Notes: generated by a model not told the origin, from the letters alone. A DNA stretch of 64,000 nt from Clostridia bacterium (GCA_017429165.1 JAFRPL010000032.1:1-64000), one strand, 5' to 3'. Shown: positions 1 through 7,492, counted from the first letter of the stretch. A program made the numbers and translations.

Positions 1-390
1 AACGGCGGAGATGATATTTTCCTCGCCGTACTCTTCGGCGGCGAAACGGTACGCCTCCTCATAGAAGCGGATAGCGTAATCGTACCCGCCGTGTTCCTCG
101 AAATACTGCGTGTTGATATCCACCACCATTTCGTCAAACACTTTTGCGTTTTCTTTCTGACCGCGCCGGGATACCATACCTTCTTCAAGCATCATTTTCA
201 GCGTTTCGTTGTAGGTCATACCGCCGGGATCTTTGAAGTGGACGTTCATCGGCGACCGCTCCGGGACGACGTTCAGATTCCCGTAGTTCTTGTTTTTGCG
301 TTCGTTATGGCGTTCGATTTTTCCTACGCCGTCCGTCGTGTACGCCTTTACGCGGGCGACGCTGTAGTTCTTCTTTGCGATAGTTTTCAC
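1..390 (-). CDS. MobV/Pre-type plasmid mobilization relaxase (5' part)
   Basis: This is the first 130 codons of a relaxase that continues beyond the left edge. MobV/Pre relaxases nick oriT and pilot single-stranded DNA during mobilization. The start of the protein reads SVARVKAYTTDGVGKIERHN, followed by the motif-I-like HNERKNKNYGN, and later AIRFYEEAYRFAAEEYGEEN, which resembles the Mob_Pre family N terminus. An upstream in-frame stop at 400-402 restricts the start to the GTG at 388-390, or less likely an ATC three codons in. The AAGGAAGG Shine-Dalgarno lies very close to the GTG, so the exact start is uncertain. An oriT-like site lies about 40 bp upstream, as expected for MobV. TnpZ of Tn4451-type elements is the nearest known relative by context. 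Seen: the motifs and layout; inferred: mobilizing function. Confidence 0.8.
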   Translation of the reverse strand, partial: MKTIAKKNYSVARVKAYTTDGVGKIERHNERKNKNYGNLNVVPERSPMNVHFKDPGGMTYNETLKMMLEEGMVSRRGQKENAKVFDEMVVDINTQYFEEHGGYDYAIRFYEEAYRFAAEEYGEENIISAV

Positions 391-428
391 CTTCCTTTTT
401 CATTTTTCTTACAATGGTTCGCTTTGCG

Positions 429-470
429 GTTACGCAGCTTTTTCAAAGCGCGTAACCCACTATGACACTT
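429..470 (-). other. Candidate oriT (MobV type)
   Basis: A perfect 7-bp inverted repeat (GTTACGC at 429-435, GCGTAAC at 450-456) lies directly upstream of the relaxase. Read on the minus strand, the right flank is CATAGTGGGTTACGCG. As I recall it, the MobV/pMV158 nick region contains TAGTGTG/TTA, so TAGTGGG/TTA would be the equivalent nick site. Position, orientation and core match a MobV oriT; nicking is inferred. Confidence 0.55.
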
Positions 471-848
471 TCAGCAGAGCTGCAAAGATGTCACTCCCAC
501 CCCGAAAAGTCTGGCGACTTTTCCGGGGACCCCGGGATCGTGGGCTCTGCGAGGCGGCTTACCGCTGCGGATATTCGCGCCCGGTGGGCGCAAATATCTC
601 TTGCGGTCAGGGCTCCGCCCTCGACGACTGCGGTCGTCTTCCCGGCAGTGCAGACTTTTGTAAAAGTCTCCCTGCACCCCGTTAAAACCTTGGCAGTATA
701 ATTGTGCCATTTTGGCTCAGCTTTTCTGCCGGTGAGCCAAATCCGCCGCTTTTGGCTCAGATTTGGCAGTAGAATTGCCGTGCGGTGACGGTCACGGTAT
801 ATCTCACAATTACCGTCACTCCCGTCACCACCGTCACCGTGGGGGTCG

Positions 849-908
849 AAAGTGGCAGTCAGTCCGATCATCCCTTCGTTGATCGGGGTCATATTTGACA
901 GTCACTTT
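849..908. repeat. Nested inverted repeat
   Basis: The outer arms AAAGTGGCAGTCA (849-861) and TGACAGTCACTTT (896-908) pair at 11 of 13 positions. The inner arms CCGATCA (864-870) and TGATCGG (880-886) pair perfectly. There is no T-tract, so this is not a simple terminator; a protein-binding or cruciform site of the mobile element is possible. Confidence 0.6.
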
Positions 909-913
909 CCGCA

Positions 914-989
914 AGGTGGGCGCAGTATTCATGAATGCTATTCTGTAGTGGGAGCAGTAATCGTAATTGTAAAAGTGGGGGCAGTTATC
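914..989. repeat. Three direct repeats of GTGGGVGCAGTWATC type
   Basis: Copies lie at 914-930, 946-962 and 973-989, spaced 32 and 27 bp, with the shared core GTGGG-N-GCAGT. A related AGTGGCAGT lies at 851-859. Multiple spaced short repeats of this kind occur at the ends of IS21-family elements and as iterons. No istA/istB or rep gene is next to them, so a solo or remnant element end is the best guess. Confidence 0.5.
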
Positions 990-1134
990 AAATAACGGGT
1001 TTTTTAGTTTTCCTCACTATGTAGGCGGCGAGAATGAATGATTTAAAAGAAATAACCATATTACTATTTTTGCTAAACGTCAATAGCACATTGGAACTCG
1101 AATGACAGTTGAATTATTCTCAAAAAACGCGTTA

Positions 1135-1162
1135 TTGTTTTTTCATATTCGTATGGTATAAT
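1135..1162 (+). promoter_or_regulatory. Sigma-A-like promoter for the XRE regulator
   Basis: TTGTTT (1135-1140), 16-bp spacer, perfect TATAAT (1157-1162), 45 bp upstream of the start codon at 1208. Confidence 0.7.
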
Positions 1163-1207
1163 GAGAACAGAATCCGGGTTTTAAAACAAATATTGGAGAA
1201 TGTGAAT

Positions 1208-2296
1208 ATGAGTATTGGTAAAAAAATCAAAGAATTACGTCGTAAAAATGATTTGACGCAAGAAAAACTTGCTGATTATTTAGGCGTTTCTTATCAAGCC
1301 GTTTCAAAGTGGGAAACAGATGTATCAAGTCCTGATCTCGCTCTGATTGTTCCGTTGGCAAGGCTATTCGATGTTACAACCGACGAACTATTCGGTATGG
1401 ATGGTGAAAATGCCCGTCGAATGGAATTTGATAAGGCTTATGAGAACTATTGGCAAAAAGACATAGAGCAAATGTATATCATTGCACAACAAGCGGTATC
1501 TGAATTTCCGGGGGATTATAAATACATTGATTGGCTCGCTTCGATGGAATTCTATAAAGCTTTTGATGATGATTATCGAAGCGGTGGCAGTAAAGACTAT
1601 TTTGATTCTATGCTTGCTAAAGCAAGAAAACACTATGACATTGTCATAGAAGGTTGCCGCGAAAGTGAGATTCGAGAGAAATCTTTGTTTGGAATAATCC
1701 TTACCTTGAAATATCTTGGAAATCTTGAAGAGGCAAAAAAGTACGCAGAACTGCTCCCCGAAAAACAGGGATATAGTAGAGATATGTTGCTTGAACTATG
1801 TACCGAGGGTGAAGAACAACTAAGCATAAGGCAAAGAATCGTTTATCAAAAAACCAGCGAATTGTTAACTGCTTTGAGGAATATATGGGAATACCCTGAG
1901 GAAGAAAGCAATTGTGTCAGAGCAGCGGTCGATTATTCAGAAAAACTGATAAAAATGATGGTGCCTGATGGCAATTACTATGGGTTCTATTGGAATCTAT
2001 ATCAACTGTATTTGAAGAGAGCAGCAATCAGCATGGTTGATAACGAGCTTGATAATGCGGTTAATAATCTTGCGATCGCAAAAGAATATGCTTCAAAACG
2101 CGATTCATACAGTACGAATGGCAAATGTCAATATACATGTACTATATTTGATCACGTTACAGATGATATTTCCTGTGAACAACTTCCTAACGATTCAATC
2201 GATTACTGGAAGAGTTGTGTAAACCAGAAGCTATTTGATCCGTTGCGCGATCGCGAGGACTTCAAACAACTTGTAGCGGATGCAGATAACGAATAA
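1208..2296 (+). CDS. XRE-family regulator with long C-terminal helical domain
   Basis: A 362-aa DNA-binding regulator. Residues 1-65 form a Cro/CI-type helix-turn-helix (KIKELRRKNDLTQEKLADYL, then SYQAVSKWE and FDVTTDELFG). The remaining roughly 290 residues are helical and TPR-like (for example LEEAKKYAELLPEKQGYSRD). The ATG at 1208 is chosen because the HTH begins there, GGAG lies 9 bp upstream, and a promoter lies within the longer upstream reading frame. The same architecture is encoded at 5341-6513. The gene is visibly more AT-rich than the core genes to the right, consistent with transfer. The target and any peptide or small-molecule signal are unknown. Confidence 0.85.
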   Translation: MSIGKKIKELRRKNDLTQEKLADYLGVSYQAVSKWETDVSSPDLALIVPLARLFDVTTDELFGMDGENARRMEFDKAYENYWQKDIEQMYIIAQQAVSEFPGDYKYIDWLASMEFYKAFDDDYRSGGSKDYFDSMLAKARKHYDIVIEGCRESEIREKSLFGIILTLKYLGNLEEAKKYAELLPEKQGYSRDMLLELCTEGEEQLSIRQRIVYQKTSELLTALRNIWEYPEEESNCVRAAVDYSEKLIKMMVPDGNYYGFYWNLYQLYLKRAAISMVDNELDNAVNNLAIAKEYASKRDSYSTNGKCQYTCTIFDHVTDDISCEQLPNDSIDYWKSCVNQKLFDPLRDREDFKQLVADADNE

Positions 2297-2980
2297 TGGA
2301 TTTTGCCGTTTTTCCCGGACGTCGTTCCTGCCCCGGAGTCTCACCGCAGCGTTGCCGCGCTCATGTCATCACGCAGTCATATCCCGTTCGGACGGTCATT
2401 CAGTTGTCAAGAATCAGCGGGTTTTCTTGTTCCTCACATATAGAACAAGGTCAAAAACGCAAATTGTTCCTGCTTTTTGAAAAAAAGTTTCAAAAAACAG
2501 AAAGAGCCGTTGCATAGAAACACCAAAAGGCGAGACAACTACCTCGCTTTAAAAAGTGTGTCTATGTAACGGCTCTTGTTAGGATACGGGATCACTTAAA
2601 TCTTGCATCCCTGCCCGTGATCCGCGGCGTCCGGGATGTGTGCGGCAATTTCATTAGCTTACCGCATGCGTTGTCGGGCGTTAAGCCCGCTAAATATGTT
2701 GACACCGATATTCAGTTTTCGTGCTCTTCCCGCATAAAGCGACAAAACCACAAATATCATTATACAGAACATTTGTTCGTTTGTCAAGAGCTTTTTGAAA
2801 AAATGTCGTCAACAAACGAAAAACCTTCGGCGTATTCCTCGAAGGCAGTAGATTTTTTAACACTTTTATGATATATTGATTCCAGCGGAACGACCTTCAT
2901 CTCTCCGCACAAATTGTCGGGACAGAACGCCCTCCCTGTGCTAAAATGAAGGCACAGACAAGGAGAAAGGAGAAAAGTAG
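2297..2980. other. Long intergenic stretch with hairpins
   Basis: About 680 bp without a supportable gene. It contains a palindrome TTTTTGAAA/TTTCAAAAA (2474-2482, 2488-2496), a 74-bp hairpin (2503-2576), an inverted repeat GGATCAC/GTGATCC near 2590-2625, and the small hairpin CGGGCGTTAAGCCCG near 2677-2691. Short open frames in either direction lack ribosome binding sites and recognisable motifs. The pattern suggests remnants of mobile DNA. Confidence 0.55.
2503..2576. repeat. 74-bp long-stem hairpin, MITE-like
   Basis: The arms at 2503-2523 and 2556-2576 match over 21 bp except for one wobble and one mismatch. The loop carries a second stem (GGCGAG against CTCGC). There is no T-tract after the stem, so it is not a typical terminator. 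Size and symmetry fit a miniature inverted-repeat element or a structured RNA. Confidence 0.55.
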
Positions 2981-3889
2981 ATGGATTGGGTAGCGGGAAT
3001 GCAGGCGGCGCTTGATTATATCGAGGCGCATCTTACCGACGAGATCGACTATGAAAAGGTCGCAGCGGTCGCATATTCGTCGTCCTACCATTTTCAGCGC
3101 GTGTTCGGGATTCTGTGCGGTTATACGCTCGGCGAGTATATCCGCAATCGCCGTCTTTCGCTTGCGGGCGCCGAACTGCAGGCGGCAGGCGCAAAGGTCA
3201 TCAACGTCGCGCTGAAATACGGCTATGATAGCCCCGACAGCTTCGCCCGCGCGTTCAAGACCTTTCACGGCGTTCTGCCGTCTCAGGCACGTGACAAATC
3301 CGTTAAGCTTCACTCCTTTTCACGCCTTGTACTGAAATTCAGTTTGGAGGGTGGAATAACCATGAACTACAGGATCGAAGAAAAGCCGGAAATGGTTTTG
3401 ACCGGTTTCAAAAAGCACTTAACCGGCACGCCGGAAAACAGGTACGAGCAAGAAAATGATTTCTACGTTCATTCGAGAGTCAACCAGTATTTGCTGAAAG
3501 GCGTCTGCGGCGACCGTGATAACGGGTACAATGTAATCACGAATATCGACGACGACGGATTTGATTTCTATATCGCAGAGCGACTTGATGAATGGTGGAC
3601 TGAAAATCTCGCAAAAGGTCTTGGATATGACGAGAAAGCCAAGGAATTTGAAAAGATCATTATTCCAAAACAGTTATACGTGATCTGCGAGACCGACAGG
3701 ATGCGGTATCCGGTCATCGCCATGCCGGAGCTTCGGAGGAAAATGGTAAGCGAGTGGCTGCCGTCGTCCGGGTATCAGCTTGCAGATGCACCGGAGATCG
3801 CCGTTACACATTGGTATTATAAAAACGGCGACGAATCCACAAATCAATCGAGATATATCGAACTGTGGCTGCCGATCGAGAAAGTGTAA
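2981..3889 (+). CDS. AraC-family regulator with GyrI-like effector domain
   Basis: 302 aa. Residues 5-105 form an AraC-type double helix-turn-helix (HLTDEIDYEKVAAVAYSSSY then RRLSLAGAELQAAGAKVINV and the family signature YGYDSPDSFARAFKTFHG). Residues 128-302 are a GyrI-like/Rob-type small-molecule binding domain starting MNYRIEEKPEMVLTG and ending RYIELWLPI. The start has a strong AGGAG upstream. Such regulators usually sense amphipathic or toxic ligands and control exporters; that is family knowledge and the ligand here is unknown. An in-frame ATG (3362) preceded by GGAGG sits exactly at the domain junction, so the effector domain might also be made alone. Confidence 0.9.
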   Translation: MDWVAGMQAALDYIEAHLTDEIDYEKVAAVAYSSSYHFQRVFGILCGYTLGEYIRNRRLSLAGAELQAAGAKVINVALKYGYDSPDSFARAFKTFHGVLPSQARDKSVKLHSFSRLVLKFSLEGGITMNYRIEEKPEMVLTGFKKHLTGTPENRYEQENDFYVHSRVNQYLLKGVCGDRDNGYNVITNIDDDGFDFYIAERLDEWWTENLAKGLGYDEKAKEFEKIIIPKQLYVICETDRMRYPVIAMPELRRKMVSEWLPSSGYQLADAPEIAVTHWYYKNGDESTNQSRYIELWLPIEKV

Positions 3890-4017
3890 TTCAAACGTTT
3901 TTGCCGCCGGAGAAATTCGGCGGCAAAAACTTTTCGGCATATTGAACCTTTTCGGTATTTTCTCCGACTATATAAGTGAAACCGGTTTCAAATTCAAAAG
4001 GAAGCGAGGTGATTGTG

Positions 4018-5301
4018 ATGAGTGATTTTGATAGGTTGCTTCAAAAAGAAATGACTGTGCTTGAGCGATTCGTGAAATTCCGGATCGGAAACACACACGA
4101 CGCCGACGACGTATTGCAGGAGACCTGCATGGCAGCGTTCAGAAGCTATGACGGACTGAAAGACGAAAGCCAGTTCAAGCCATGGCTACTTGGCATCGCG
4201 CGCCACAAGTGTAACGACTATTTCAGAGAAAAAGCGAGATCTTTGGAAATCCCAATCGACGAGTTGCGCGAATCCGTGCTTTCTTACGGCGTGCGGGGTG
4301 TAACAATCGTATCCACTGTGCGGGAAACGCTCGATATGCTCGGTGACAAAGATAAACAGATACTGTATCTGTATTACTTCAAAGAGCTACCGCAGGACGA
4401 GATTGCAAAGCGTCTTTCACTTCCGCTCGGAACGGTCAAAAGCCGCCTCTACAACGCCAAGCAAAGATTCAAGGAGAAATATCCTTACAAACCGAAAGGA
4501 GAGAAACTTATGATTACAAAAATGCCGAAAAACCTGCCGGAATATACGATCACGCCTTCTGATCAGCCGCCGTTCTCCGTGAAATGGGAGGAGATTATGG
4601 GCTGGTTTATCGTGCCAAAAATCGGTGAAAAACTCGAATGGGCAATGTATGATTTCCCGGAAAGAAAACGCACGGAATACATGATCGAGGAAGCCGTCGC
4701 TCGCGCCGAAGTACACGGGATCGAGGGCGTGGAGATCATTGCGAGGGAATACGAACCTATGGAGAACAACCGGATCGATGGTCGAAATTTCAACGAACGC
4801 CGTCTGGTGGCGCAGATTACGGATAGCCACTGTCGTATATTGGCTGAGAGCCACGAAAGCGGCGGAGTGAAACGGTACTATACGTTCCTCGACGGCGACG
4901 CCTTCCTTGATAATTGGGGATTCGGCGAAGATAACTGCGGCAATGAAACGAATATCTCGCCAAAGGGCGATATTACCCAAAACGGCAATACCGTAACAAC
5001 GAAGGACAAACCGTTTCTGTTGGATGTTGTGGGGCGGTATATCGTTACGATCAACGGAAAAACGTATGATACGATATGCGTGATGGACGTTGCGAACTAC
5101 TGCGGCGAAGGTGTCGTTACGGAGCAGTATTTGAACGCCGAAGGACGCACGATCCTCTGGCGGCGCTTCAATGTCAACGACTGGAGATTTACCCGTTACC
5201 AAAAACTTTGGACGGAAATGTTTCCCGATAACGAAACCCTGACCGTAAACGGCGAAACCTATGTGCATTGGTACGACTGTATCACCGACTATATTCTGTA
5301 A
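4018..5301 (+). CDS. ECF-type sigma factor with ~265-aa C-terminal extension
   Basis: 427 aa. The N-terminal part is an extracytoplasmic-function sigma factor: region 2 about residues 10-75 (NTHDADDVLQETCMAAFRSY), region 4 about residues 110-160 (LYYFKELPQDEIAKRLSLPL then GTVKSRLYNAK). The rest (from about residue 165, ITKMPKNLPEYTITPSDQPP) is an extension of unknown fold that might act as a built-in regulator. The ATG at 4018 has AGGAAGCGAGGTG upstream. A strong internal ribosome binding site (AAAGGAG, 4494-4500) precedes an in-frame ATG at 4510, at the start of the extension, so two products are possible. No separate anti-sigma gene is adjacent. Confidence 0.85.
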   Translation: MSDFDRLLQKEMTVLERFVKFRIGNTHDADDVLQETCMAAFRSYDGLKDESQFKPWLLGIARHKCNDYFREKARSLEIPIDELRESVLSYGVRGVTIVSTVRETLDMLGDKDKQILYLYYFKELPQDEIAKRLSLPLGTVKSRLYNAKQRFKEKYPYKPKGEKLMITKMPKNLPEYTITPSDQPPFSVKWEEIMGWFIVPKIGEKLEWAMYDFPERKRTEYMIEEAVARAEVHGIEGVEIIAREYEPMENNRIDGRNFNERRLVAQITDSHCRILAESHESGGVKRYYTFLDGDAFLDNWGFGEDNCGNETNISPKGDITQNGNTVTTKDKPFLLDVVGRYIVTINGKTYDTICVMDVANYCGEGVVTEQYLNAEGRTILWRRFNVNDWRFTRYQKLWTEMFPDNETLTVNGETYVHWYDCITDYIL

Positions 5302-5306
5302 TATAC

Positions 5307-5345
5307 GAGGCGGGGAGCGAATCCCCGCCTCATACGTTTATTATT
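5307..5345. terminator. Bidirectional intrinsic terminator
   Basis: GAGGCGGGG (5307-5315) and CCCCGCCTC (5323-5331) form a perfect 9-bp stem between the convergent sigma factor and XRE genes, with T/A-rich flanks. Confidence 0.75.
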
Positions 5346-6513
5346 CTTTTGTCTTTTTTGCCCATTCTTCCCAGCGTGGGTCGGCTTTGATCTCTTTTTC
5401 AACCTTTGAAAACTCGGGATTGCACCAGAATGGCCAATCACCAGGCAGTTCACGAGCAACACATGCATATCCATCCGGCGCCTGTGCTGGTATATCGATC
5501 ACAAAACTGACAAGCGGAGCTGTGTACTTGTGCTCGGGCGCTCCGATAAGACGCTCTAATTCCTTTGCGTGATAAAGAGCTTTATCAAGAGATTCAAATG
5601 CCTCGTCGTGATAACCGCGTTCCCACTGAAGTCTCGAGAGATACAGTCGCAGTTTTATCAGAATGTCGTTATATAACCCGTAATTTCCGTCGTCGCAAAT
5701 CAGATCGAACAACGCGATTGCACCCTCGACCTTCTTCATTGGCACGTCGCTTTCGAAGTTGTTACGGTTGGAAACAAGGTTGAAAATTAGTTGTTCCGAA
5801 AATTCCTGCGCGGCATGCAAAAGGAATTCGCCCGTATAACGCGCGTTCAGTTTTCCGTCGGTCGCTTCGGTCAACAGATAATCGCGGCATTTTTTAAGGT
5901 CCGGCATTCGTTTTGCGTATGAAATCGCCTTTTCATACTCGCCGTAATTGCGGTAAAGCGGCACGATAACAGCGACGGCCCGCATATAAACAGCGTTATC
6001 ACGGCCGTTTTCGATAAGCTGCTCACAGATTTTCGCACATTCCGACCAATACTCGTTTTCGCGTTTTTTGTCGTAGCAATACTGAATGAATCCGTCATCA
6101 TCGTATCCGATGTATTCGCGGTTTCTACGCCAACCGGTTTCCCAAAGGGTTTCCGCTAAGGTGATCATAATCCGTTCGTTAGCGGGGAATTCCGCGAGAC
6201 CTTCGCGCAGAATAGCGATACACTCATCAAACCAAGGTCCGTCGTTGCGCGTTCGGATACCGAACGAATCGACCTTTGCGATTACGGCGTCTATCTTCCG
6301 CTCTCGGTCGTTTTCATAACCGAACAGTTCGTCGATAGAAACGCCGAAATAGTTGGCTATCGCGGGTATCGTCTCCATATCGGGATAACCGCCGTTCGCC
6401 TCCCAACGTGAGATTGCCTGAGTAGTTACTCCCAATGCCTCTGCAAGCGTTTCTTGTGTGCGCCCGTCACGATGACGGAGCTCGCGTATTTTTTGTCCTA
6501 ATTCAAGCTGCAT
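5341..6513 (-). CDS. XRE-family regulator with TPR-like C-terminal domain
   Basis: 390 aa. Residues 1-65 are a Cro/CI helix-turn-helix (QKIRELRHRDGRTQETLAEA, TTQAISRWEANGGYPD, FGVSIDELFGYE). The remainder is helical with repeat-like character. Same architecture as the gene at 1208-2296, so the two are probably paralogues or two members of one accessory regulator family. It lies convergent to the sigma factor gene across a shared terminator. The start has GGAGGTGCTTAA upstream. The regulated target is unknown. Confidence 0.85.
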   Translation of the reverse strand: MQLELGQKIRELRHRDGRTQETLAEALGVTTQAISRWEANGGYPDMETIPAIANYFGVSIDELFGYENDRERKIDAVIAKVDSFGIRTRNDGPWFDECIAILREGLAEFPANERIMITLAETLWETGWRRNREYIGYDDDGFIQYCYDKKRENEYWSECAKICEQLIENGRDNAVYMRAVAVIVPLYRNYGEYEKAISYAKRMPDLKKCRDYLLTEATDGKLNARYTGEFLLHAAQEFSEQLIFNLVSNRNNFESDVPMKKVEGAIALFDLICDDGNYGLYNDILIKLRLYLSRLQWERGYHDEAFESLDKALYHAKELERLIGAPEHKYTAPLVSFVIDIPAQAPDGYACVARELPGDWPFWCNPEFSKVEKEIKADPRWEEWAKKTKE

Positions 6514-6676
6514 TTAAGCACCTCCATGTGTTTTTTAGTTTTTCACCGGTGTAACTTAATTATAGCGCGTTTTTTTGAAAAAACAATTATCAATTCATTG
6601 TTAATAAATCAAGTAATCATTGATATTTGTCAATAACTGAAACGAGGCGGAGAGTAATCCCCGCCTCGCACTGTTG

Positions 6677-7054
6677 TTATTGGTAAATAATTTCGTTTAA
6701 GACGATCTCTTCGGCACGGCCACGGATCGAATTCATCCTCTGTACCCAGCCAAGTTGATTACGCCTTTTAAGCGCCTCGTCAACACATTCGTCCTTTGCC
6801 ATTTGTTTTACCAGCTGAAAGAGCATTTCTTCCGCTTGCTCGTTGATGTCGGCAAGGTAATCCGGCAGTTTGCCCTCGATCAAAAGCGCCGTGTAGGTCG
6901 ATTTCTTATACTGTCTGAGGTAACGAAGATGCCGCTGACCCCATATTCCGATGGGACGGTGCTCCTCCGGCTCATCATCACCGGCGAGGAAATAGTAGTC
7001 GCCTGCCAATTCATACTTCAGCCCGGTTCTTTCGTCTGTAATGTACTTTTCCAT
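6677..7054 (-). CDS. TnpV-like transposon-encoded protein
   Basis: 125 aa. It resembles the TnpV family of Tn4451-type mobilizable transposons: N-terminal MEKYITDERTGLKYELAGDY, central PIGIWGQRHLRYLRQYKKST, and a C-terminal GWVQRMNSIRGRAEEIVLNE. The length is normal for the family. TnpV's biochemical role is not established; it is a marker of clostridial integrative or mobilizable elements. The start has TCGGAGG upstream. With the MobV relaxase at the left edge it supports a mobile-element origin for 1-7.4 kb, although no TnpX-type recombinase is seen here. Confidence 0.8.
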   Translation of the reverse strand: MEKYITDERTGLKYELAGDYYFLAGDDEPEEHRPIGIWGQRHLRYLRQYKKSTYTALLIEGKLPDYLADINEQAEEMLFQLVKQMAKDECVDEALKRRNQLGWVQRMNSIRGRAEEIVLNEIIYQ

Positions 7055-7124
7055 TTGAGTAATCCTCCGATATAAATTGAATTTGTCCTATGAATTCAAT
7101 CATCCCGGTTGATTACAAAAGCCG

Positions 7125-7160
7125 AAGGGAGAAGCTACTTCCTTACGTAGCCTCTCCCTT
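7125..7160. repeat. 14-bp stem hairpin upstream of tnpV
   Basis: AAGGGAGAAGCTAC (7125-7138) pairs with GTAGCCTCTCCCTT (7147-7160) with one mismatch and an 8-nt loop. It sits between tnpV and the tandem repeat block and is the first of a series of hairpins. Confidence 0.6.
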
Positions 7161-7180
7161 TGGCGTCTTTTTGCAATGAT

Positions 7181-7296
7181 ATCCGTTCCGCCCATTCCCC
7201 AAAACTTGCTTCGCTCGTTTCGGGGGCCCCTTGGGGCCCCATTCCCCAAAACTTGCTTCGCTCGTTTCGGGGGCCCCTTGGGGCGCCGGAACGGAT
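7181..7296. repeat. Two tandem 47-bp repeats bracketed by a 10-bp inverted repeat
   Basis: Two near-identical 47-bp units (7191-7237, 7238-7284) start CCCATTCCCCAAAACTTGC and end GGGGGCCCCTTGGGGC. They are enclosed by a perfect inverted repeat, ATCCGTTCCG (7181-7190) and CGGAACGGAT (7287-7296). Each unit has its own internal symmetry (CCCCAAAAC with GTTTCGGGG, and GGGGCCCC). No spacers separate the units, so this is not CRISPR. Confidence 0.85.
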
Positions 7297-7354
7297 GATA
7301 TACCCTTCGGGTATGATATACGCCTGCGGCGTATGATATATGCCTTCGGCATAT
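7297..7354. repeat. Three tandem mini-hairpins with compensating stems
   Basis: Three consecutive units each begin GATATA and fold into a short stem: GATATACCCTTCGGGTAT (7297-7314), GATATACGCCTGCGGCGTAT (7315-7334) and GATATATGCCTTCGGCATAT (7335-7354). The stems differ in sequence but both arms change together, so pairing is preserved. This points to selection on structure rather than on sequence. Confidence 0.85.
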
Positions 7355-7457
7355 TGACGGGGTCACCGAAGCGCTTTTTGCTTTATTCATTAAAAGAGCT
7401 ATGCGCAAAGACGCAAAAATAGTGATTTTATCTATTCACACGGCGGGATTAATGTGA

Positions 7458-7463
7458 TATAAT
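7458..7463 (+). promoter_or_regulatory. Extended -10 promoter for the MATE gene
   Basis: TGTGATATAAT includes an extended -10; TATAAT is at 7458-7463, 29 bp upstream of the start codon. No clear -35 was seen. Confidence 0.5.
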
Positions 7464-7492
7464 CGTTATATAATCAAGCGACAGAGGGTAAA

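Larger units (their letters stand above)
391..1134. other. Repeat-rich non-coding stretch upstream of the relaxase
   Basis: About 740 bp without a supportable gene. Apart from the oriT candidate it holds two direct-repeat pairs: TTGGCAGTATAATTG (690-704) against TTGGCAGTAGAATTG (763-777), and TTTTGGCTCAG at 710-720 and 750-760. There is a run of CCGTCAC units at about 812-840, a nested inverted repeat at 849-908, and three copies of a 17-bp motif at 914-989. A 133-codon minus-strand reading frame (491-892) covers part of it, but it has no good ribosome binding site and I do not recognise it. Confidence 0.6.

Noticed and set aside
491-892. 133-codon minus-strand frame upstream of the relaxase
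   Set aside because: No convincing ribosome binding site, no recognisable domain, and it spans repeats and the CCGTCAC run; treated as non-coding mobile-element DNA.
2617-2871. 84-codon plus-strand frame in the long intergenic stretch
   Set aside because: No ribosome binding site, biased composition and no recognisable motif.
7181-7354. Possible CRISPR array
   Set aside because: The units are contiguous with no unique spacers, and there are no cas genes.
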